Assembly (NCBI RefSeq): GCF_005048155.1
Contig: NZ_SUMB01000017.1
Coordinates: forward strand, 102,449-166,448
Length of the DNA stretch: 64,000 bases
Origin: Streptomyces piniterrae
GTDB taxonomy: Bacteria; Actinomycetota; Actinomycetes; Streptomycetales; Streptomycetaceae
Direction of reading: 5' to 3'
Positions 16,252-26,311 of the stretch are shown here, piece after piece. Under the pieces are notes generated by a model. The model saw nothing but the letters and a program-made list of their open reading frames with translations, was not told where the DNA came from and did no database searches. Every line of letters begins with the position of its first letter. Within the stretch, counting starts at the first letter, position 1. The translations under genes and the position numbers were made by a program.

Positions 16252-18500
16252 TGACTCTGGACACCGTCAAGCACGCAGCCGAAACGCCGGACACCGACCA
16301 GCCGTGGGCCGAGCTGGGCCTGAAGCAGGACGAGTACGCGCGGATCCGTGAGATTCTCGGCCGTCGTCCCACCGGCGCCGAGCTCGCCATGTATTCGGTC
16401 ATGTGGTCCGAGCACTGCTCCTACAAGAGCAGCAAGGTCCATCTGAAGCAGTTCGGCGAGAAAGCCCCGGAGACCGACGCGCTGCTCGTCGGCATCGGGG
16501 AGAACGCGGGCGTCGTCGACGTCGGCCAGGGATACGCGGTCACCTTCAAGGTGGAGTCGCACAACCACCCCTCGTACATCGAGCCCTACCAGGGCGCGGC
16601 CACGGGCGTGGGCGGCATCGTCCGCGACATTCTCGCGATGGGCGCCCGCCCTGTCGCCGTGATGGACCCGCTGCGGTTCGGTGCGGCGGACCATCCCGAC
16701 ACCAAGCGGGTGCTGCCCGGTGTTGTCGCGGGTATCGGCGGCTACGGCAACTGCCTGGGCCTGCCGAACATCGGCGGCGAGGTCGTCTTCGACCCCTGCT
16801 ACCAGGGGAACCCGCTGGTCAACGCGCTGTGCGTGGGTGTGATGAAGCACGAGGACATCCACCTCGCCAAGGCGTCCGGCGCCGGCAACAAGGTGATCCT
16901 CTACGGTGCCCGCACGGGCGGCGACGGCATCGGCGGGGTGTCCGTCCTGGCGTCGGAGACCTTCGACTCGACCGGGCCCGCGAAGCGTCCGGCCGTCCAG
17001 GTCGGTGACCCCTTCCAGGAGAAGCTGCTCATCGAGTGCACCCTGGAGATCTTCCGGGAGAACCTGGTCGACGGCATCCAGGACCTCGGCGGCGCCGGGC
17101 TGTCCTGTGCCACCAGCGAGCTGGCGTCGGCGGGTTCCGGCGGTATGCGCGTCGAGCTGGACACCGTGCCGCTGCGTGACTCCTCCCTCTCGCCGGAGGA
17201 GATCCTCATGAGCGAGTCGCAGGAGCGGATGTGCGCGATCGTCGAGCCCGGGAAGGTCGACCGCTTCCTGGAGATCTGCGAGAAGTGGGACGTCATCGCG
17301 ACCGTCATCGGTGAGGTGACGGAGGGCTCGCAGCTGGAGATCTTCTGGCACGGCGAGCAGATCGTGGATGTGCCGCCGCGGTCGGTCGCGCACGAGGGGC
17401 CGACCTACCACCGGCCGTACGCGCGCCCGGACTGGCAGGACGCCCTCCAGGCCGACGACGCGGCGAAGCTGGCGCGGCCGGCGAACGCCGAGGAACTGCG
17501 TGCGCAGGTCCTCAGGCTGGTGGCCTCGCCGAACCAGGCGTCGAAGGCGTGGATCACCGATCAGTACGACCGTTTCGTGCAGGGCAACACCGTGCTCGCG
17601 CAGCCGGAGGACTCCGGCATGGTGCGGATCGACGAGAACACCGGCCTGGGTGTGGCGGTGGCCACGGACGGCAACGGGCGGTACGCCAAGCTCGACCCGT
17701 ATGCGGGTGCGCAGCTGGCGCTGGCCGAGGCGTACCGCAATGTCGCCGCGTCCGGTGCCAAGCCGCTGGCCGTCTCCGACTGCCTGAACTTCGGTTCGCC
17801 CGAGGACCCGGCGGTGATGTGGCAGTTCGCCGAGGCGACGCGGGGTCTCGCGGATGCCTGTCAGACCCTGGGCACGCCGGTCACCGGCGGCAATGTCTCG
17901 CTGTACAACCAGACCGGTGAGGTGGCGATCCACCCGACGCCGGTGGTGGCGGTGCTCGGTGTCATCGACGATGTGACCCGCCGTACGCCGGTCGCGTTCG
18001 CGGACGAGGGCCATCTGATCTATCTGCTGGGTGACACCCGGGAGGAGCTGGGCGGCTCGGCCTGGTCGCAGGTCGTCCACGACCACCTCGGTGGGCTGCC
18101 GCCGAAGGTCGATCTGGCCCGGGAGCAGCTGCTGGCGGAGATCCTGATCTCGGCTTCGCGGGACGGCATGATCGACGCGGCGCACGATCTTTCCGACGGC
18201 GGTCTGATCCAGGCGCTGGTGGAGTCGTGTCTGCGCGGCGGCAAGGGCGCTCGCCTGGTCGTGCCCGACGGGCTGGACCCGTTTGTGCTGCTGTTCTCGG
18301 AGTCGGCGGGCCGTGCGATCGTCGCCGTGCCGCGCAGCGAGGAGCTCCGGTTCACGGACATGTGTGGTGCGCGGGGGCTGCCGGCGACGCGTATCGGTGT
18401 GGTCGACGGCTCGGACATCGACGTCCAGGGGCAGTTCAGCGTGGCGCTGGACGAGCTGCGTGAGGCGCACGAGGGGACCATCCCCGGTCTGATCGCCTGA
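16251..18500 (+). CDS. purL: FGAM synthase large subunit PurL
   Basis: A 749-aa small-type PurL. Landmarks: MYSVMWSEHCSYKSSK, VESHNHPSYIEPYQGAATG, GGYGNCLGLPNIGGE in the first half and a second AIRS-like half with VSDCLNFGSPEDPAVMWQF and GTPVTGGNVSLYNQT. It converts FGAR to FGAM with ATP and ammonia from PurQ. A strong hairpin follows at 18532. Confidence 0.97.
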
Positions 18501-18531
18501 GGCAGGGCGCGCCCGCCGCGCGTGGTGCTGT

Positions 18532-18566
18532 GACGGCCCGTCCCCGTTGTTCGGGGGCGGGCCGTC
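18532..18566 (+). terminator. Terminator of purSQL
   Basis: GACGGCCCG-T-CCCCG, loop TTGTT, CGGGG-G-CGGGCCGTC. A strong GC stem 32 bp after the purL stop; no long U tract, as is common in Streptomyces. Confidence 0.75.
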
Positions 18567-18648
18567 GGCGATGCGGTGCACGGCCCCGTGTCCAGGTCGG
18601 TGAATAACCCCGCGCCGTCGTCCCGGTGGCCGCAGTAGCCTCGGCGCC

Positions 18649-19446
18649 ATGCCTCCCGCCCGCGGCAAGTCCCGCACCCGCAGCTACGACCCCGCCAAGA
18701 CGCGTGCCGCCGTGACCGCCCAGTTCGGGCAGGTGCGGGCGGCCGTGGGGGAGCTGACGCCGGCGGAGCTGGCGTTGCCGACGCGGCTCGGCGACTGGAC
18801 GGTGCGGGAGTTGGTGGCGCATGTGTGCCTGGCGGTGGGCAGCGTGGCGCGCAATCTGCGGCAGCCGGCCCCGCCGCGGCTGGAGATCGCCCTGCTGGAC
18901 TGGCCGTTCGCGACCGCCCCGCTGGCGTCCGGCATCGACGACGACACCCGTGCGCTGGCCGCCGCGAACGACCCGGCCGAGCTGCTGAAGCGCACCGCCG
19001 AGGAGCTCGCCGAGGTGCTCCCGTCGGCCTCCGACGACCGGCTGGTGATCACCAGGATGGGTGCGATGCGGCTGTCCGACTACCTGGTCACCCGGTGTGT
19101 GGAACTGACCGTGCACACCGACGACCTGGTGGCGGCGACCGGTGTGGAGATCGCTTACGACCGTCAGGCGCTGGCCACCGCCACCCGCCTCCTGGCCGAC
19201 GCGCTCGCCGTGAAGGCGCCCGGCGGGTCGGTGGAGGTCCGCGTTCCGCCGTTCGCCGTCGTGCAGTGCGTCGAGGGGCCCAGGCACACCCGGGGCACCC
19301 CGCCGAATGTCGTCGAGACCGATCCGCTGACCTGGCTGCGCCTCGCCACCGGCCGTACGGCGTGGGGCGAGGCGCTGGAGGCGGCGGCCGTCAGTGCCAG
19401 CGGCGAGCGGGCCGACATCGGCACGTACTTGCCCGTGCTCAGCTGA
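18649..19446 (+). CDS. MDMPI-like (mycothiol-dependent isomerase family) protein
   Basis: A 265-aa protein. Residues 20-190 are a DinB-like four-helix bundle with LGDWTVRELVAHVCLAV and a later CVELTVHTDDL, the metal-binding arrangement of the mycothiol maleylpyruvate isomerase N-terminal family. Residues 195-260 resemble a sterol-carrier-like domain (ETDPLTWLRLATGRTAWGEAL). The likely role is a mycothiol-dependent transfer or isomerisation, substrate unknown. Faces the sulfatase gene tail to tail. Confidence 0.75.
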   Translation: MPPARGKSRTRSYDPAKTRAAVTAQFGQVRAAVGELTPAELALPTRLGDWTVRELVAHVCLAVGSVARNLRQPAPPRLEIALLDWPFATAPLASGIDDDTRALAAANDPAELLKRTAEELAEVLPSASDDRLVITRMGAMRLSDYLVTRCVELTVHTDDLVAATGVEIAYDRQALATATRLLADALAVKAPGGSVEVRVPPFAVVQCVEGPRHTRGTPPNVVETDPLTWLRLATGRTAWGEALEAAAVSASGERADIGTYLPVLS

Positions 19447-19485
19447 CGGGGGTTGCCGTACGGCGCCGGCCGGCGGGCTGCGGTG

Positions 19486-21081
19486 TCATGCCTTCGGGTA
19501 GGGCAGCAGTGTCCGGTCCACCGCCTCCCAGGCGGCCCGCAGCCGCCCGAGCCGCTGCTGGTCGTCCGCGGCCTTGTCGGCCTGTTCGCGGGGATCGTTC
19601 GTCACGTGGAAGAGCCGGTCCCTGCCGTCCTTGCCCCGGTAGTACTTCCAGTCGCCGCGGCGCAGCGCCCGCTCGCCGCGTACCCGCCAGAACAGATCGC
19701 GCTCGGCGAGCGGCTCGCCGCGCAGCAGGTAGCCCGCCAGGCTCGTACCGTCCAGGGGGTGCGCGCGGTCCGGGCGGGCCCCCGCGATCTCCAGCAGGGT
19801 CGCCGTCCAGTCCGGGGTGAACACCGGCTCATGGCTGACCTGGCCGCCGTCGAGCCGGGACGGCCAGCGCACGATGGTCGGCACCCGGATGCCGCCTTCC
19901 TGGAGCGAGGCTTTGTTCCCGGAGAGCGGCCAGTTGTAGGACCAGCGCTCGCCGCCGTTGTCGCTGGCGAAGAAGACGAGGGTGTCCTCCTCCTGGCCGG
20001 ACTGTTTGAGGGCGGCCAGCACCTCGCCGATCGACCGGTCCAGGTCCTCGACCATCTCCCGGTATTTCGCCAGTGAGCCGCCGTCCTGGTGCCACAGTGC
20101 GCCCCGCTCGCCCGCCTTGATCCGGCGGACGATCTTCGCGCTCTCCTCGGTGTCGCCGTCCGCGATCCACGGCCAGTGGGGAGTGGTGAAGTTCAGGTTC
20201 AGGAGCCAGGGGTGGTCCGTACGCCGCCCGGCTGTGTTCCGGGCGTTCTGGCCGTCCTTGGCGTTCTGGGCGTTCTTGGCGTTCGCGGCTCGCCCGGTGA
20301 GGTAGTCGACCGCCCGCTCGGTGATGATCCGCGTGTAGTAGCGCAGGTCCTGGTACTCGGCATCGCCTTCGTAGAGGTCGTACTCCCCGGCCAGTCCCAG
20401 CTTCGAGTAGTACTCCAGCGCCCCGCCGAAGTTCCCGAAGAAGGTGTCCCAGCCCGACTTGGTGGGGCTGTAGTCCGGGAGATAGCCGCAGTGCCACTTG
20501 CCGATCAGCGCCGTCGCATAGCCCGCGTCGCGCAGCAGGGAGGCGAGGGTGGGGTGGTCGGGGGCGAGGCCGACGCTCTTGTCGGCGATCGGTTCGGCGA
20601 GGCCGCCTTCGGTACGGCCGGGGTAGCGGCCGGTGTAGAGGGAGAAGCGGGTGGGGGAGCAGGTCGCGGAGCCCGCGTACGCCTGGGTGAAGCGGACACC
20701 TTGGCGGGCCAGCCGGTCCAGGTGCGGGGTGCGGATGTCCGGTGCGCCGTACGAGGACAGGTCGGCCCAGCCCAGGTCGTCGCCGAGGATGAAGAGGACG
20801 TTGGGGCGGCGCGAGCGGCGGCCGGGTGCGGCGCGGAACGCCCGCTCCTGGGACCGGGGCTCCTCGGCGGCGGCGCTCGGTGCGCCCGCCACGGTGCCGA
20901 GCCCGCCTATGGCGGCCGCGGCGCCCACGCCTCCGGCCAGGCCGCCGAAGGTGCGGCGCGATATGGCGGAGCCGGCGGAGGCGCCGGGGCTTTCGCCGGG
21001 GCTTTCGCCGGACTTCTCGGGCGCGGTGGGCGCGGCGGACGTGGACGGGCGGGGAGGGCGGGCAGGGTCGACGGAAGACAT
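19486..21081 (-). CDS. Tat-exported sulfatase / arylsulfatase-like enzyme
   Basis: A 531-aa alkaline-phosphatase-superfamily hydrolase. Tat signal with SRRTFGG at residues 41-47 followed by a glycine/alanine hydrophobic stretch to about 72. Catalytic core: metal aspartates D101-D102 in ILGDDLGWADL, and C141 in the CSPTR motif, the cysteine converted to formylglycine. Later FFASDNGG completes the calcium site. An alanine/asparagine-repeat insert near residues 258-275 is encoded by a small tandem repeat. Expected to cleave sulfate esters outside the cell. The ATG at 21081 has GGAG ten bases upstream. Confidence 0.9.
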   Translation of the reverse strand: MSSVDPARPPRPSTSAAPTAPEKSGESPGESPGASAGSAISRRTFGGLAGGVGAAAAIGGLGTVAGAPSAAAEEPRSQERAFRAAPGRRSRRPNVLFILGDDLGWADLSSYGAPDIRTPHLDRLARQGVRFTQAYAGSATCSPTRFSLYTGRYPGRTEGGLAEPIADKSVGLAPDHPTLASLLRDAGYATALIGKWHCGYLPDYSPTKSGWDTFFGNFGGALEYYSKLGLAGEYDLYEGDAEYQDLRYYTRIITERAVDYLTGRAANAKNAQNAKDGQNARNTAGRRTDHPWLLNLNFTTPHWPWIADGDTEESAKIVRRIKAGERGALWHQDGGSLAKYREMVEDLDRSIGEVLAALKQSGQEEDTLVFFASDNGGERWSYNWPLSGNKASLQEGGIRVPTIVRWPSRLDGGQVSHEPVFTPDWTATLLEIAGARPDRAHPLDGTSLAGYLLRGEPLAERDLFWRVRGERALRRGDWKYYRGKDGRDRLFHVTNDPREQADKAADDQQRLGRLRAAWEAVDRTLLPYPKA

Positions 21082-21587
21082 CGTTTCGGCGCTCCGGAAG
21101 AGGTGGTGTTGGGCCGTGATGCGGTACGTCGGCCCCCGGGGACGGCGGCGGGCGACGGGTGGGCAGGAGGGCGTCGCGTATCTCACACGGGCAGGACGAG
21201 GCCGTATGCGGCACAAGGGGCATACGGAATGACCCCGGCATGCCGGGCGAGTGCGAAAAGGTGAGAGAAGGCGCAGCTCAGAGGCGGTAGCGGAAGTGCC
21301 CGACGAGGGCAGTCGCTACGCGCGGCTACGCGGCGGATGCGCAGCGACAGAGGGCGCCGGCGACGCGACCGAGGTCGATGTGGCGGCGCCGAACCAGGGG
21401 CGGCGCGAGGCGGCGCACCCGGCGACACACCAGGTGCGCCAAGGGCTGCGGGGTCTGCATGAGCGGAAATCCTGGCCGTGATCAAGGCGCGGAGTCAAGC
21501 ACGCTTAACACCGCGTTCATGCACTCCTCCAGCTCCGCGCCCATCCCCGGTTCGGATGAATCCGCGACCTGCCCTAGACTCAGTGGC
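21082..21587. other. Intergenic region between sulfatase and purF
   Basis: 506 bp holding divergent regulatory DNA. Frames exist on both strands, including a 60-codon minus frame at 21316-21498 rich in Arg, Cys and Trp, but none has a good ribosome site. No gene is called. Confidence 0.5.
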
Positions 21588-23147
21588 GTGCCACGTGGTG
21601 ACGGACGACTCAACCACGACCTGCTCCCCGGCGAGAAGGGCCCCCAGGACGCTTGCGGCGTCTTCGGTGTCTGGGCTCCGGGTGAAGAGGTCGCCAAACT
21701 CACCTATTTCGGGCTGTACGCGCTGCAGCACCGTGGACAGGAGTCCGCGGGCATCGCAGTGAGCAACGGCTCCCAGATCCTCGTTTTCAAGGACATGGGC
21801 CTGGTCTCCCAGGTCTTCGACGAGACTTCCCTCGGCTCCCTCCAGGGCCATATCGCCGTGGGCCATGCCCGCTACTCCACGACCGGTGCCTCGGTGTGGG
21901 AGAACGCCCAGCCGACGTTCCGTGCCACCGCGCACGGCTCGATCGCGCTCGGCCACAACGGCAACCTGGTCAACACCGCCGAGCTGGCGGAGCTGGTCGC
22001 CGCGCTGCCCCGTGAGGGCGGCCGGGCGACGCAGGTCGCGGCCACCAACGACACCGACCTGGTGACGGCGCTGCTGGCCGGCCAGGTCGACGAGGACGGC
22101 AAGCCGCTGACCGTGGAGGAGGCCGCCCCGCGCGTCCTCCCCAAGGTCATGGGTGCCTTCTCGCTGTGCTTCATGGACGAGCACACCCTCTACGCCGCCC
22201 GTGACCCGCAGGGCATCCGCCCGCTGGTCCTCGGCCGCCTGGAGCGCGGCTGGGTGGTGGCCTCCGAGACCGCGGCCCTCGACATCTGCGGCGCCAGCTT
22301 CATCCGGGAGATCGAGCCCGGCGAGATGGTCGCCATCGACGAGAACGGGCTGCGCAGCTCGCGGTTCGCCGAGGCCCGCCCCAAGGGCTGTGTCTTCGAG
22401 TACGTCTACCTCGCCCGCCCGGACACCGACATCGCCGGCCGCAATGTGTACCTCTCCCGGGTGGAGATGGGCCGCAAGCTGGCCGCCGAGGCGCCGGCCG
22501 ACGCGGACCTGGTGATAGCGACGCCGGAGTCCGGCACGCCGGCCGCCGTCGGATACGCCGAGGCCAGCGGCATCCCCTACGGCTCGGGCCTGGTCAAGAA
22601 CTCCTACGTCGGCCGGACGTTCATCCAGCCGTCGCAGACCATCCGCCAGCTCGGTATCCGGCTCAAGCTCAACCCGCTCAAGGAAGTCATCCGCGGGAAG
22701 CGCCTGGTGGTCGTCGACGACTCGATCGTCCGCGGCAACACCCAGCGCGCCCTGGTGCGGATGCTCCGCGAGGCCGGCGCCGCCGAGGTCCACATCAGGA
22801 TCTCGTCGCCGCCGATCAAGTGGCCGTGCTTCTTCGGCATCGACTTCGCCACCCGCGCCGAGCTGATCGCCAACGGGCTGAGCGTCGAGGAGATCGGCAA
22901 GTCGCTGGGCGCCGACTCCCTCGCGTACATCTCCATCGACGGCATGATCGAGGCGACCACCATCGCCAAGCCGAATCTGTGCCGCGCCTGCTTCGACGGC
23001 GAGTACCCGATGGAGCTGCCGGACCCGGAGCTGCTGGGCAAGCACCTTCTGGAGTCGGAGACCGCCGGTCCCGCGAAGTCCGATGTGGACGGCGTCCAGA
23101 CGCTCACCGCCGGGGTCGGCGGGGCCGACGCGCTGCGTCGCCCGTAG
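21588..23147 (+). CDS. purF: Amidophosphoribosyltransferase
   Basis: A 519-aa first enzyme of purine synthesis (PRPP and glutamine to phosphoribosylamine). A short propeptide precedes the Ntn nucleophile C23 in QDACGVFGVW, which becomes the N-terminus after processing. The PRPP site is VVDDSIVRGNTQRA, and the cysteines near the end (e.g. KPNLCRACFDGEYP) match the iron-sulfur type enzyme. The GTG at 21588 is chosen for family length; the frame is open 210 bp further upstream. Confidence 0.96.
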   Translation: MPRGDGRLNHDLLPGEKGPQDACGVFGVWAPGEEVAKLTYFGLYALQHRGQESAGIAVSNGSQILVFKDMGLVSQVFDETSLGSLQGHIAVGHARYSTTGASVWENAQPTFRATAHGSIALGHNGNLVNTAELAELVAALPREGGRATQVAATNDTDLVTALLAGQVDEDGKPLTVEEAAPRVLPKVMGAFSLCFMDEHTLYAARDPQGIRPLVLGRLERGWVVASETAALDICGASFIREIEPGEMVAIDENGLRSSRFAEARPKGCVFEYVYLARPDTDIAGRNVYLSRVEMGRKLAAEAPADADLVIATPESGTPAAVGYAEASGIPYGSGLVKNSYVGRTFIQPSQTIRQLGIRLKLNPLKEVIRGKRLVVVDDSIVRGNTQRALVRMLREAGAAEVHIRISSPPIKWPCFFGIDFATRAELIANGLSVEEIGKSLGADSLAYISIDGMIEATTIAKPNLCRACFDGEYPMELPDPELLGKHLLESETAGPAKSDVDGVQTLTAGVGGADALRRP

Positions 23148-23181
23148 AGCTCGTACACACACGACACGAAAGTTCTCCGCC

Positions 23182-24249
23182 ATGTCCGAGACCACTGGTG
23201 CCAGCTACGCGAGCGCGGGCGTCGACATCGAAGCCGGCGACCGTGCCGTCGACCTCATGAAGGAGTGGGTGAAGAAGGCCACCCGCCCCGAGGCGATCGG
23301 CGGGCTCGGCGGCTTCGCCGGCCTCTTCGACGCGTCCGCGCTGAAGCGGTACGAGCGCCCGCTGCTGGCCTCGGCCACCGACGGCGTCGGCACGAAGGTC
23401 GACATCGCCCGCAAGATGGGCGTGTACGACAGCATCGGCCACGACCTCGTCGGCATGGTCGTCGACGACCTGGTGGTCTGCGGCGCCGAGCCGCTGTTCA
23501 TGACCGACTACATCTGCGTCGGCAAGGTCTACCCCGAGCGGGTCGCGGCGATCGTGAAGGGCATCGCCGAGGGCTGTGTCCTGGCCGGCTGCGCGCTGGT
23601 CGGCGGCGAGACCGCCGAGCACCCGGGCCTGCTGGGCGTGGACGAGTTCGATGTCGCCGGCGCCGGTACGGGCGTGGTCGAGGCCGACCGGCTGCTGGGC
23701 GCGGATCGTATCCGTACGGGCGACGCGGTGATCGCGATGGCGTCGTCCGGACTTCACTCGAACGGGTACTCGCTGGTCCGCCATGTGCTGTTCGACCGGG
23801 CCGGGATGGCCCTGGACCAGGACGTCCCGGAGTTCGGCCGGACCCTCGGCGAGGAGCTCCTGGAGCCCACCAAGATCTACTCGCTGGACTGTCTGGCGCT
23901 GACCCGTACGACCGAGGTCCACGCCTTCTCGCACATCACCGGCGGCGGCCTGGCCAACAACCTCGCGCGGGTGATCCCGGACGGTCTGCACGCCACGGTC
24001 GACCGCTCCACCTGGACCCCGGGCGCGATCTTCGACCTGGTCGGCACGGCCGGCTCGGTCGAGCGCCTGGAGCTGGAGAAGACCCTGAACATGGGCGTCG
24101 GCATGATCGCCGTCGTGCCCCAGGAGGCGGTCGACGTCGCGCTGACCACCCTCGCCGACCGGGGCGTGGACGCCTGGGTCAGCGGGGAGATCGTCGAGCG
24201 CGGTGACCACGCCGAGGCAGTGACCCTGACCGGTGCGTATTCGAAGTAG
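23182..24249 (+). CDS. purM: AIR synthase
   Basis: A 355-aa phosphoribosylformylglycinamidine cyclo-ligase (FGAM to AIR, ATP-dependent). Landmarks: SATDGVGTKVDIARKM, DDLVVCGAEPLFMTDYI, CALVGGETAEHPGLL, ASSGLHSNGYSLVR, HITGGGLANNLAR. It follows purF by 34 bp and is probably co-transcribed. Confidence 0.97.
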   Translation: MSETTGASYASAGVDIEAGDRAVDLMKEWVKKATRPEAIGGLGGFAGLFDASALKRYERPLLASATDGVGTKVDIARKMGVYDSIGHDLVGMVVDDLVVCGAEPLFMTDYICVGKVYPERVAAIVKGIAEGCVLAGCALVGGETAEHPGLLGVDEFDVAGAGTGVVEADRLLGADRIRTGDAVIAMASSGLHSNGYSLVRHVLFDRAGMALDQDVPEFGRTLGEELLEPTKIYSLDCLALTRTTEVHAFSHITGGGLANNLARVIPDGLHATVDRSTWTPGAIFDLVGTAGSVERLELEKTLNMGVGMIAVVPQEAVDVALTTLADRGVDAWVSGEIVERGDHAEAVTLTGAYSK

Positions 24250-24278
24250 ATGCGGCCGCGAGCTGTGTCAGCTGAACC

Positions 24279-24350
24279 GGGGGGCCGTCGCAGCGGCGGC
24301 CCCCCCGGGCAGCGCAGAACCCGGTCCGGGCGTGATGCCCAGGACCGGGT
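24279..24350. terminator. Tandem hairpins between purM and the DUF3073 gene
   Basis: Stem GGGGGGCCG/CGGCCCCCC (24279-24305) followed by ACCCGGTCC-GGGC/GCCC-GGACCGGGT (24319-24350). They lie between converging genes and probably serve both. Confidence 0.75.
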
Positions 24351-24389
24351 CCTTGGTGCTGTTGTCAGAGCCGTGTACGCGCGGCGGCG

Positions 24390-24641
24390 TCAGGCGCGAC
24401 GACGCTGCTGGGACGAGTCGCCCTCGTCCTCCTCGTCGTCATCGTTGTTGTACAGCTCTGCGTACCGTGCGTACGGGTCGTCGTCCTCGTCATCCTCGAA
24501 CGGTTCCCCGTTCGGAGGCTGCTGGTTCGACGGCGATGCTCCCAGCTCGTCGGCCAGTCGCGAGAGATCCGTCCCACCGCTGCTGTACTTCAGCTGGCGG
24601 GCGACCTTTGTCTGCTTGGCCTTGGCCCGGCCGCGCCCCAT
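24390..24641 (-). CDS. DUF3073 family small protein
   Basis: An 83-aa conserved actinobacterial protein. A basic start (MGRGRAKAKQTKVARQLKY) is followed by DLSRLADELG and then a strongly acidic tail with D/E runs and an RRRA end. Charge separation suggests nucleic-acid or ribosome association, but no function is established. It sits between purM and the valine dehydrogenase gene, a conserved actinomycete order. Confidence 0.9.
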   Translation of the reverse strand: MGRGRAKAKQTKVARQLKYSSGGTDLSRLADELGASPSNQQPPNGEPFEDDEDDDPYARYAELYNNDDDEEDEGDSSQQRRRA

Positions 24642-24999
24642 GGGTCGACCCCCTCAATGACGGGGCTCGATGGCCCCAGAGTCTTGAACGCGTTCACGAT
24701 GCAGAGCGGACTCTCGACGGAGAGACCGGCTCGTAGGGCTTCAACGGTACCTGCTTCCGCGGCCATACGGTACGTCGCCCGCATCACCCGCCGCTCGGCA
24801 CGACCCGCGAGGCACCCTTTCCTCGCTGGTCAACTGCGATTTTAACCTGTCCTGTACGGCGACCCGCCGACGGGTCGTGAGGGATGTCTCCCCAACCACC
24901 CGTGGCGGGTCGCACACGGCCGTTTTTTCGGCGCATCCGGCGCATTTCGGCCTCTCCGACCGGAAATCGCGCCCGACACGCCGGTGATCGCGGGCCGGG
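24642..24999. other. Intergenic region between DUF3073 and valine dehydrogenase genes
   Basis: 358 bp. Contains the hairpin CGACCCG-CCGA-CGGGTCG (24860-24877), a possible terminator for the dehydrogenase gene, and promoter DNA for DUF3073. A 65-codon minus frame (24590-24787) overlaps the DUF3073 start and is not called. Confidence 0.5.
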
Positions 25000-26103
25000 T
25001 CAGCCGCGTCGGCCCTCCGCCATCCGCTGTTCGGCCAGCCGGTCGGCCGCCGCGGCCGGCGGAATTCCGTCGGCCTTCGCACGAGCGAATATCGCCAGCG
25101 TGGTGTCGAAGATCTCGGTGGCCTTGGCCTTGCACCGGTCGAAGTCGAAGCCGTGCAGCTCGTCGGCCACCTGGATGACCCCGCCGGCGTTCACGACGTA
25201 GTCCGGCGCGTAGAGGATGCCGCGGTCGGACAGGTCCTTCTCCACGCCGGGGTGCGCGAGCTGGTTGTTGGCCGCGCCGCACACGATCTTCGCGGTCAGC
25301 GCCGGCACCGAGTCGTCGTTCAGCGCGCCGCCCAGGGCGCACGGCGCGTACACGTCCAGGCCCTCGGTGCGGATCAGCGCGTCGGTGTCCGCGACGGCGG
25401 TCACCTCCGGGTGCCGGGCGAGAATCCGCTCCACCGACTCGGCGCGGACATCGGTGATCACGACCTCGGCGCCGTCCTGGAGGAGATGCTCGACCAGGTG
25501 GTGACCCACCTTGCCGACGCCCGCGATACCGACCTTGCGGCCGCGCAGCGTCGGGTCGCCCCACTGGTGCTGGGCGGAGGCGCGCATGCCCTGGAAGACG
25601 CCGAAGGCGGTCAGGACGGAGGAGTCGCCGGCGCCGCCGTTCTCGGGCGAGCGGCCGGTGGTCCACTTGTTCGTACGGGCGACGACGTCCATGTCGGCGA
25701 CATAGGTGCCGACATCGCACGCGGTGACATAGCGGCCCCCGAGGGACGCCACGAACCGGCCGTAGGCGAGCAGGAGTTCCTCGGTCTTGAGCACCTCGGG
25801 GTCACCGATGATCACGGCCTTGCCGCCGCCGTGGTCCAGCCCGGCGAGCGCGTTCTTGTAGGACATGCCGCGCGAGAGGTTGAGGGCGTCCAGCACGGCC
25901 TCCTCCTCGGAGGCGTACGCGTGGAAGCGGGTGCCGCCCAGGGCCGGACCCAGGGCGGTGCTGTGGATGGCGATCACGGCCTTGAGGCCGCTGGCGCGGT
26001 CCTGGCAGAGAACGACCTGCTCATGGCCGCCCTGCTCGGTTCGGAACAGGGTGTGCAGAACGCCGCCGTCGGCACTGACGGAGGCAGGACGTACGTCGGT
26101 CAC
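25000..26103 (-). CDS. vdh: Valine dehydrogenase (Glu/Leu/Phe/Val dehydrogenase family)
   Basis: A 367-aa NAD-dependent branched-chain amino-acid dehydrogenase. The catalytic lysine lies in GLDHGGGKAVI, the catalytic aspartate region in TACDVGTYVADMD, and the Rossmann loop is GIAGVGKVGHHL. It deaminates valine, leucine and isoleucine to oxo-acids, supplying ammonia and acyl-CoA precursors for polyketides. The GTG at 26103 is chosen because GGGAG lies eight bases upstream and the resulting N-terminus matches the S. coelicolor enzyme as I recall it; an ATG at 26118 is the alternative. Confidence 0.94.
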   Translation of the reverse strand: MTDVRPASVSADGGVLHTLFRTEQGGHEQVVLCQDRASGLKAVIAIHSTALGPALGGTRFHAYASEEEAVLDALNLSRGMSYKNALAGLDHGGGKAVIIGDPEVLKTEELLLAYGRFVASLGGRYVTACDVGTYVADMDVVARTNKWTTGRSPENGGAGDSSVLTAFGVFQGMRASAQHQWGDPTLRGRKVGIAGVGKVGHHLVEHLLQDGAEVVITDVRAESVERILARHPEVTAVADTDALIRTEGLDVYAPCALGGALNDDSVPALTAKIVCGAANNQLAHPGVEKDLSDRGILYAPDYVVNAGGVIQVADELHGFDFDRCKAKATEIFDTTLAIFARAKADGIPPAAAADRLAEQRMAEGRRG

Positions 26104-26311
26104 TGTGGTGACTCCCATAAGTCGCGGAGGACGCCCTCCTGCGGGTGGGGAGGGCCGGTCGGGAAGAGCGTAAGACCTCCGGGGTGTACTGATCGGCCAG
26201 GTGCCGAGGATCACCCACTCGTGGGGTACGGGCGTGGGACGATCTGCCGTATCCCAGGCCGGGCGGGGGTAGGCAACTCCCGGCGGTGGACTTCCCTTTG
26301 AAGGAGCGGGC

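Noticed and set aside
21316..21498. A 60-codon Arg/Cys-rich minus frame as a leader peptide
   Set aside because: No ribosome-binding site and no clear target gene in the right orientation at short distance.
24590..24787. A 65-codon frame overlapping the start of the DUF3073 gene
   Set aside because: It has no ribosome site and overlaps a well-supported gene and its promoter region.
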